A stretch of 64,000 nt of DNA from Engraulis encrasicolus. Lineage: Eukaryota > Chordata > Actinopteri > Clupeiformes > Engraulidae. Below, one piece after another: positions 57,845-64,000 of this stretch (position 1 is its first letter; the number at the start of each line of letters is the position of its first letter). The DNA is taken from positions 157,001 through 221,000 of the forward strand of contig NW_026945753.1 in NCBI RefSeq assembly GCF_034702125.1. The letters run 5' to 3'. A program made the translations under genes and the position numbers. The notes beneath the pieces are model-generated. The model searched no databases, had not been told where the DNA came from, and worked only from the letters and a program-made list of their open reading frames with translations.

Positions 57845-59103
57845 TCACAAAACAATACCTCCTCTCTCCATGAGTTCCCTTTCTTTTCCCAGCAGTTGTC
57901 TTATCAGATCTTCTATTTGCTGCCTGCTGCTGATTTGCAGTTGGTTCAGCGTCGTTCTTGTTTCTTCAAGTTCACTCATGTGCTTTATCTCATTCTCTTT
58001 GAAGTTATTCATACATCTCTGGATTTCAGGAAGTATGATCTTAAGGAGTTGTGTCTCTAGAACCCTACGAAACATGTCAAAACTGTCTGTCAACTCCTCT
58101 ATGTCCTTTCTGTGTCTCCCCTCCATCGCAGTCTTGTCATTAGCAAAGTTTTGTTCCAGTCTCTCTTTCTCTGTCTGTAATTCTGTATTTTTCCTCTTCT
58201 CCTTTTCCAACTCCTCCTCTAGCTCTCTTCTCCTCTCCTTATTCTTTTCATTATCCAATTCTTCCTCCAGCTCTTGTATTCTATTCTCCAGATCACTAAT
58301 CATTTCATCTTTTTCTTTAATGTCTGTTCTCATTTTCTGTATCAGATTTTGCATTTCCTTTTCATTTTTACTCTTGATCTTTCTCTCATAGTTCTCTAGT
58401 ATTTCCTCTCTTTCCCTCTGTAGCTTTATCTCTATTTCTCGAGCCTGTCTCTCTGCCTCCTGGTAGGTTTCACTGCTGTAAAATGCCTCTCTGTTTCCTG
58501 ACACCATCTCTTCTATTTTCTCTAGTAGCTGTTTGATCTCAGTGTCATCAGGCCTGTCCCTAATGTTGAGAAGGTGACACCTGTTCCCACATTTCTCTAC
58601 CAGCTGCTGGAGCTCCTGGCTCCCTGTCTGGAGTAACTCCTCCACACTCCTCTCTACCTGCCCCTCAGCATGGGTGAAGAGGATCAGTGTGTGTCTCCAA
58701 CAGCCCTCCCCAAAAATGTCCTCCATCTTCTCCAGCATCCTCCTCTCCTCCCCTTCAGACGGCTCCACTGGAACCACCAGAAGGAAGGCGTGAGGTCCTG
58801 GTGCAGACAAACTGATACATCGCCCCACGTCCTGCCTCATGTCCTTCTCAGAGAGTCCACTGCAGAACCAGTCTGGAGTGTCCACCACAGTCACCCGTCT
58901 CCCAGCCACCTCTCCCTGTCTGCTCTCACTGTGCTGGGTGTCTGTGGATGTCTCTGTGCTGGCCTGCATCCCAAACTCCTCTGTGCCCAGGATGGTGTTT
59001 CCTGCTGCCCTCTTCCCAGCTGCACTCCCCCCCAGCAGCACCAGCCTCAGCTCAGACACAGCAGGAGACACTGGGAGAGCTGGATCGGGACTCTCTCCTG
59101 TCA
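57845..59103 (-). CDS. Gene B last exon: degenerate AIG1 domain and coiled tail
   Basis: The exon follows a (TC)n tract and TTTGCAG. It encodes 418 residues after the split Met codon, to a TGA. Motifs: LLGGSAAGKRAAGNTILG (P-loop Gly and Lys kept, Ser/Thr replaced by Arg), VVDTPDWF (G3 Gly replaced by Asp), LILFTHAEGQ (G4 Asp lost), EKCGNRCHLLN. The roughly 200-residue coiled tail holds LLKIILPEIQRCM. A weak phase 1 donor (GGAG/GTATTG) just before the stop leaves a further exon possible. Confidence 0.85.
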
Positions 59104-59105
59104 CT

Positions 59106-59193
<88 letters not shown>

Positions 59194-61595
59194 GGGGGGT
59201 GTTATTCAGCCAAATGTTCAATCTCAACTACTGTATACGTTCAAGTCTATAGATGGATTCTAAATGTTTGTTTTCTCCTGCCTGCGCGATCCTGGCTGCG
59301 CACAGCTCAACCTCTGATTGTTGAAAACCACTGTTGGTCAAACAATTAGCGCACATGGTTGGCTGCCAGTGTCTTGCCCCTCCTCACAAGACCGTGTTTA
59401 TGTTTATTAAAAAAAACATGTATGAAGTCATATTTTCACCCAAATCATTGGTGTCATTACTAAAGGAAGCCCTGAGATATCCAATGCTGTTGAGTTGACT
59501 ACGAGTTGCCATGTTTCACATTGCGATTAAAGTGACTGTTATGGATTCCCTCTGCCTGCCTGGTAACTACACTCAATTGGTTCCAATCATCTGTCACCTT
59601 GCTCTCCACTCTCTCTGATTACCTCCACCTGTCCCTACTCTGCTCACTGCTCTGCCTAATCACCCTCACCTGTCTCCACTCTGCTCTCTCTCACTCAGCC
59701 TCGTTAACTCTCCAGCTGCACTGCATTTGCCAGTAACCATACTCTGCATATAAAGCCCTGTGTTTCAGTCATTCCTTGTCAGATCGTCTGCAAGTTCACA
59801 CATGTTACCAGTCTGCTCCTGCTTACTCTGACTCCTGTACCCGGCCCTGCCTGTACTCTACTCTACTCTCCCGCCCCGGAAACCTGACCTGCCTTTGCCT
59901 TTGGCTCCGATCTCTCTTCTGCCCCGATAATTTTGACCTGCCTTCTACTTTAGTCTTTCGACTTGGATTTGCCCTGAACTGTGCCGCTGCCTTGTTTTCA
60001 TCTGCTGTTGTGTGTGTGTTTTCCCCAGGACTCCCGGACTCTCCAGCTCCTGTGTTCGCTACTCCATTTCCTGGGGAAGCACACACACACGGCACTTGGA
60101 ACCCTCGAAACCCCTGGAACCACGGAACCCTGGTGACCCCTGTAACCCCCGAAACCCTGGTGACCCCTGCAACCCTGGTAACCCTCAGAAGCCCAGAACT
60201 TGAGACATTTCTCCTTTCCCACTCCCATTTCCCTAATTCAATAAATATCCTTCTGGGTTTGAACGCACTCGGTTCCTCCGTCTCGTACCTGACAGTGACA
60301 TTGAGTACCAGCGAGGGCTGCTTCATTATAATGGATAGGACTTGATTATACTGTAAGTATACCGTAGGATGATATATGTATGTATGTAGAACCAAGGTGT
60401 CAAGTGGAGCTGAAGAGATTGATTACTTACTGTCTGCAGGCTCCCCTTTGCTCAACCTTCTTCTCATGTGAGGATCTGTATCTGGAAAACACACACGCAC
60501 ATGCACGCACATACAACACCCTGTTGACTACAGCTGTCATATTTGGACAACCAACTGCACTAACCATTAATTAATAAACATGAATATGTTTTCTCTTGCC
60601 ATGCTGACCTATTCCTTGTCCACCCTCCCCTTTCTTCAGCTGTACATCTCTCTCCTCCAGTTCTCTCTCCTTCTCCATCAGATGTGTTCTCAGCTCCTGT
60701 AGTTGGCTGTTCCTGTCCTGCAGTTCCGTCCTCAGTGACTCCAGTTCTCTTTCACTGGTCTCCACCTCACTGTTCATCTTCTCCAGTAGTTCATCTCTCT
60801 CCCTCTCTCTTTCAGTCATCATCTCCAGTTTTCCCTCTCTCTCTTGAAGGAGTGTATTTCTGTCCTCTAGCTGTTGCTGTACACTATTAACCTCTTTTCT
60901 TTCCTCCTCTAGCAGTCCTTGTGCTTCTTTCAGCTCTTTACTGTTTTTCTTTAGTTGTTCTTTTGTTTTCTCCATCTCGTCTTGTCTCTCCTTTAACATG
61001 TTCTCCATTGATATCACTCTCTTTTCACTCTCCTCCAAAAGTGCCGTCTTCTCTCTGAGATTGTTTTCTCCCTGTTGTATCTGTGACTGGCTTTTGACCA
61101 GTAAAGTAGTCTTGGTATCCAACTGTCTAGCTTGTTCCTCCAGCTGTGTGTCTCTCTTCTCCAGTCTTCTATCTTTCTCCATCAGTTGTCTTCTCAGTTC
61201 CTGTAGTTGGCTGTTCCTCTCCTGCAGTTCATTTCCCAGTGACTCCAGTTGTCCTTCACTGGTCTCCACCTCACTGCTCATCTTCTCCAGTAGTTCCTCT
61301 CTCTCCCTCTCTCTTTCACCTATCTTCTGCAATTCCGTCTCTCTATCCCTCTCTCTTTCATTCATCTTCTCCTGTTGTTGTTTTATCTTATGTATCTCAT
61401 CATCCCTGTTGACCAATTGCTGTCTAACATCATCCACTTCTTTGTTTTTCTTTTCTAGTTGTCTCTGTGTCTCCTTCAGCGGTTTGTCTTTCTCTGACTG
61501 CTCGCTGTCTTTCTGTTGAAGTTTCTGCTCCAAAATCTTCACCTTCTTCACCTCTGCTTCTTTGGTTTTCTTTATTAACTGATGAAGATTGAAAT
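57845..61595 (-). CDS. Gene B: coiled-coil plus degenerate AIG1 GTPase (partial)
   Basis: Three exons are visible on the minus strand: coil 61595 to about 60609, RRxS linker 60481-60431, and AIG1 exon 59103-57845. All junctions are phase 1. The layout copies the 3' half of gene A exon for exon, including a 51-nt linker in both. The 5' part is not in the window: no leader, V-set exon or microexons are seen before 64000. The open frame continues upstream of 61595 to 61716 through a hydrophobic stretch (ALCSGTIFASIITILQTVF) that could be a membrane helix if it is coding, but an acceptor at 61596 favours intron. Product so far: about 764 residues. It likely acts as a nucleotide-independent scaffold. 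Confidence 0.7.
59107..59188. repeat. (GA)n microsatellite, (TC)n in gene B sense
   Basis: About 41 uninterrupted units, directly abutting the gene B acceptor. It supplies the polypyrimidine tract. Confidence 0.97.
59284..59395 (+). repeat. Dispersed repeat, partner of 29.65-29.77 kb
   Basis: CTCTGATTGTTGAAAACCAC...GGTTGGCTGCCAGTGTCTTG. Same orientation on the plus strand as the copy in gene A. Confidence 0.65.
59537..60294 (+). mobile_element. Solo LTR with 5-bp target-site duplication
   Basis: The element starts TGTTATGGATTCCC and ends GTACCTGACA, that is TG...CA, and is flanked by GTGAC on both sides (59532-59536 and 60295-60299). It has a TATA-like CATATAAAGCCC (about 59747) and AATAAA (about 60239). 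No internal retroviral or retrotransposon genes are present, so it is a solo LTR left by recombination, most likely of a fish LTR retrotransposon. It lies in a gene B intron in antisense orientation. The 190-codon frame over it is not a gene. Confidence 0.85.
60100..60190. repeat. Minisatellite inside the solo LTR
   Basis: Units of about 15 bp of the form (G/C)AACCCTGGTGACCCC repeat five to six times with drift. Confidence 0.7.
60431..60481 (-). CDS. Gene B linker exon (RRxS)
   Basis: A 51-nt phase 1-1 exon between GTGTTTTCCAG and GTAAGTAA. It encodes DTDPHMRRRLSKGEPAD. Confidence 0.65.
60609..61595 (-). CDS. Gene B coil exon
   Basis: About 329 codons follow CATTTCTACCTAG. Two candidate phase 1 donors lie at the 3' end (60609 and 60624), and both are weak. 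It encodes an E/K/Q/R-rich coil starting DFNLHQLIKKTKEAEV. A module (LLEKM(S/N)SEVETSE, LES, NSQLQELR, LMEKxRxLExRDxQL) occurs twice, about 150 residues apart. This is the same repeat theme as gene A, but older and more diverged. Shared ETS(K/E)xxLESL and EK(D/E)RxLE blocks confirm homology. Confidence 0.7.
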
Positions 61596-61716
61596 CTAGG
61601 TAGAAATGATGAAATACAGTCTGTAATATTGTAATGATAGATGCAAATATTGTACCACTGCACAGTGCCATTGTCACCCCTGACCCATTCCTTGAGCTAT
61701 TTATTCTCATAGCCAC

Positions 61717-64000
61717 TGCTTCTGTCTCTGGTCTAGTTTGTTGTCCTTTACCTAATGTAGTAAGGTGGAGACTGATCTTGCGTTAATTGTGTTGCAGGCG
61801 TTGTACGTCCTTGTCAGCTGATCACTCAGCTGATGTAATTCCAGCTGGGATGCCCGCTAAATGCTTGGCATTTATGGTAGTTTTTGGCTTTGTTCTAAAA
61901 AGGTGTTTTATGGTTGTAGCCTGGGTATGCGAATCTCCACCTGTACGATGGGATGTAACGTGTGCCCCTCTTGGGTCATTCCACGTGAAATCAGACACTT
62001 TGGGACCTGACCGACACAGATTTCAATCATACTTGCGGTGCCTGTTAAGTAGCAAGGTAGCACCCCAGAACTGTGTTTTTGTGAATCTGACACCAATATT
62101 AATGGAGAAACAGACTCGCAAAGGTTTACATATGAGGGTAGGACACTATGCATTCAGCCTTGATTATATCAGTCAGTGTAAGTCACAAAAGGATGTCTGA
62201 GGTTTTGTTTGAAAGCTCTTGTCTGGCTCTACAAATTACTCAAACAGCATGGAATACAACAACCTTCAGAATATGAATTGATACATTGAAAAATAACAAA
62301 TTAAATATAAAAAACCTTATATTTTAAAATGGCTGGTTTCTTGTCTAAACATAACCTTTAAGGTCATAAACAACACCTGAATACAGGTGTTTAGCTCTTT
62401 AATCAGTTCAGAGATAATGGGACATAAAGGTTGAAATGAATTGTAATGAAGTAGTAATAGATTAGTGTCAGGGACAGGGCTGGACTGGCCATCTGGCATA
62501 ACAGGCATTTTCCCGGTGGGCCATGTCCCTATTCCAGGTACTCAAAAACTACACAGCTTCTGCCCATTGTCAATGGACACAGTGGAAGCTAGACCATTTT
62601 AAGCATTCAGAGAAGGCAGGGTTGAAAGAATCTCAGCTCAGTAAAGGAACTGTTTAAATGTTCAAACATCTAAGGGTATGTTGAAGCCGTACACTCTAAG
62701 AAAATTTCCCTGCAAAATAACGGCAGTTACTGGCAATTATATTTACCTGTAATTCTACTGTTATTTCACACCAAAAATCAAATACAGCTCATTGCTGTTT
62801 AATGTATCACAGTATATAACATTTTTTTAGCAGCAATTGAACTGTTAAATAGCAGTACTCTACAGAACGTTCACAGTATTAGTATTGTTAAACTAAAAGT
62901 GCTCTACAATATTTATGCAGTAGTATAAGTAAAATAACAGTACATTTCAGTTAAAAAGTTGAATTGTACTGTGTGATGACAGGCAAATACTGGGTCATAG
63001 TTGTATTCATGAATATGGCCATGGCAACTTCCCACCCCACCCATCATTCTCCATAACTGTGGTACCCTGGCCATGTTACCACCCCACCCTCCCATCGTTC
63101 ACCATGACTGGAGTGCCTTGAGCATGATACTATGGCGCTATGCTGTATTGAGAAAATGGTTTGCGGTGGTCCTTTTAAAGTGTGGGCATGAATAAAATTT
63201 CAGAGTACGCAGTGCTATGTTACAATGATAGTGTGCAAGGTGGGCTTTTTACTGTATCTCTTGATGAGCCAATGATGAATATAGCATTGGTCAGTCTTTA
63301 AAAAAATATTTTGCACCAAGTGGCACAGCAAACAAGCAGCACTACAAGCTAGCTCTCAAATCAATGCCTAATTTACAGCAGGCACATTATATGCAACAAT
63401 GCCACAAATGATGCCACATACAGCAAGCTTTCACAAAGAGGAAAGTATGCAAGCATGTAAGCAAGCTTGTAGGCGAGCTTGTAGGCAAACAAGTGCTATG
63501 CTGTGCCATGCAGGCCAGCCAGCAGGCAGGCAAGCAACTGAAGTGTTGATAGTCCAGATTTATATACAGGTGCAAGAGTACCATGTGACCAGAGTCATCA
63601 GGCCCTTGGCAGGTGACGCCCGTAATTGAATAATGGCATAACAGCCCTACTCAGGTGAGGCCAGGCACTGATTAGCAGATTGGTTTAGATGGGGCTGCTT
63701 GTTGCAAGAGTGTTACAAGTTCTTAAAATGTTTCAGCCATTCACACTTTCATCACTATCAAAATGCATGTGCTACTCACACTTTGCTGCATCAAGCACTT
63801 TTTAAGTATTGTAGTTTCCTTAGAAATTGTTTCATCATGCTTGATAGTATCAGATAATCTTTAACCAGTCAGAATGACTTCAGTTCTTCAGGTGGTATTG
63901 AAGTTTGATGGTGATCACGGACAAGTGGAGGATGAATGGGTTTCAATGGTGCTGCCTAAAATAACTTGGCTGAATCTCAAATGGCACACTTGTGCACTTC
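61717..64000. other. Right edge: dispersed repeats, no gene seen
   Basis: 61973 starts a GGGTCATTCCACG-family repeat, 62990-63140 is a relative of the 8824 and 10122 repeats, and 63686-63765 is a relative of 33345-33440. At 62690 an ACTCTAAGAAAATTTCCCTG stretch looks like a common MITE end. No V-set, leader or microexon sequence for gene B is recognisable. Confidence 0.4.

Noticed and set aside
58670..59263. Plus-strand frames of 130-197 codons over gene B
   Set aside because: Antisense shadows of the AIG1 exon extended by the (GA)n repeat.
59776..60345. A 190-codon plus-strand frame and its antisense partner
   Set aside because: Both lie over the solo LTR and its minisatellite, with no protein family match.

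Overview
The window looks like a teleost fish chromosome. The evidence is a cluster of GIMAP/AIG1-type GTPase exons with vertebrate splice signals, a Tc1-type transposon, hAT- and piggyBac-like MITEs, tRNA-derived SINE fragments, an L2-like LINE tail, and very dense CA/GT and CT/GA microsatellites. I cannot assign a species. There are no prokaryotic features, rRNA genes or CRISPR arrays.

Layout. Positions 1-5.7 kb hold nothing I recognise. A large inverted-repeat structure fills 5.7-13.2 kb. Gene D (minus strand, 17.5 to 14.3 kb) encodes two tandem AIG1 GTPase domains with intact P-loops, each ending in a basic coiled coil, plus an extra duplicated coil exon. Positions 17.6-26.6 kb are repeats, with a possible promoter for the next gene near 24.0-24.3 kb. 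Gene A (plus strand, 26.7-35.6 kb) is the centrepiece. Its ten inferred coding exons keep one open frame of 1038 codons: a short GIMAP-like leader, a butyrophilin/MOG-like Ig V-set domain, three 9-nt microexons, a long coiled coil with three near-identical 77-residue repeats, an RRxS linker, and a degenerate AIG1 domain with a coiled-coil tail. A Tc1 element carrying a nested TTAA element lies at 37.5-40.5 kb. A small minus-strand gene E (43.85-43.47 kb) encodes an almost perfect heptad-repeat peptide. Positions 44.8-52.6 kb are a stack of MITEs and palindromes, including a 3.5 kb fold-back element. Positions 54.1-61.6 kb (minus strand) hold relatives of gene A: gene B (coiled coil, RRxS linker, degenerate AIG1 domain), pseudogene C (frameshifted, P-loop lost) and a relic tail exon. 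Gene B is interrupted by a solo LTR.

How it fits together. Every internal intron inferred in A, B, C, D and E is phase 1 and the internal exons are symmetric, so exons can be added, lost or duplicated without breaking frame. Genes D and A/B/C are two AIG1 subfamilies. D keeps the nucleotide-binding motifs. A and B have lost the G1 Ser/Thr, the G3 Gly and the G4 Asp, and are probably pseudo-GTPase scaffolds. The combination of an Ig V-set exon, microexons, expanding coiled coil and pseudo-AIG1 domain is the most unusual system in the window. It rests on splice-site and frame reading only, not on transcripts.
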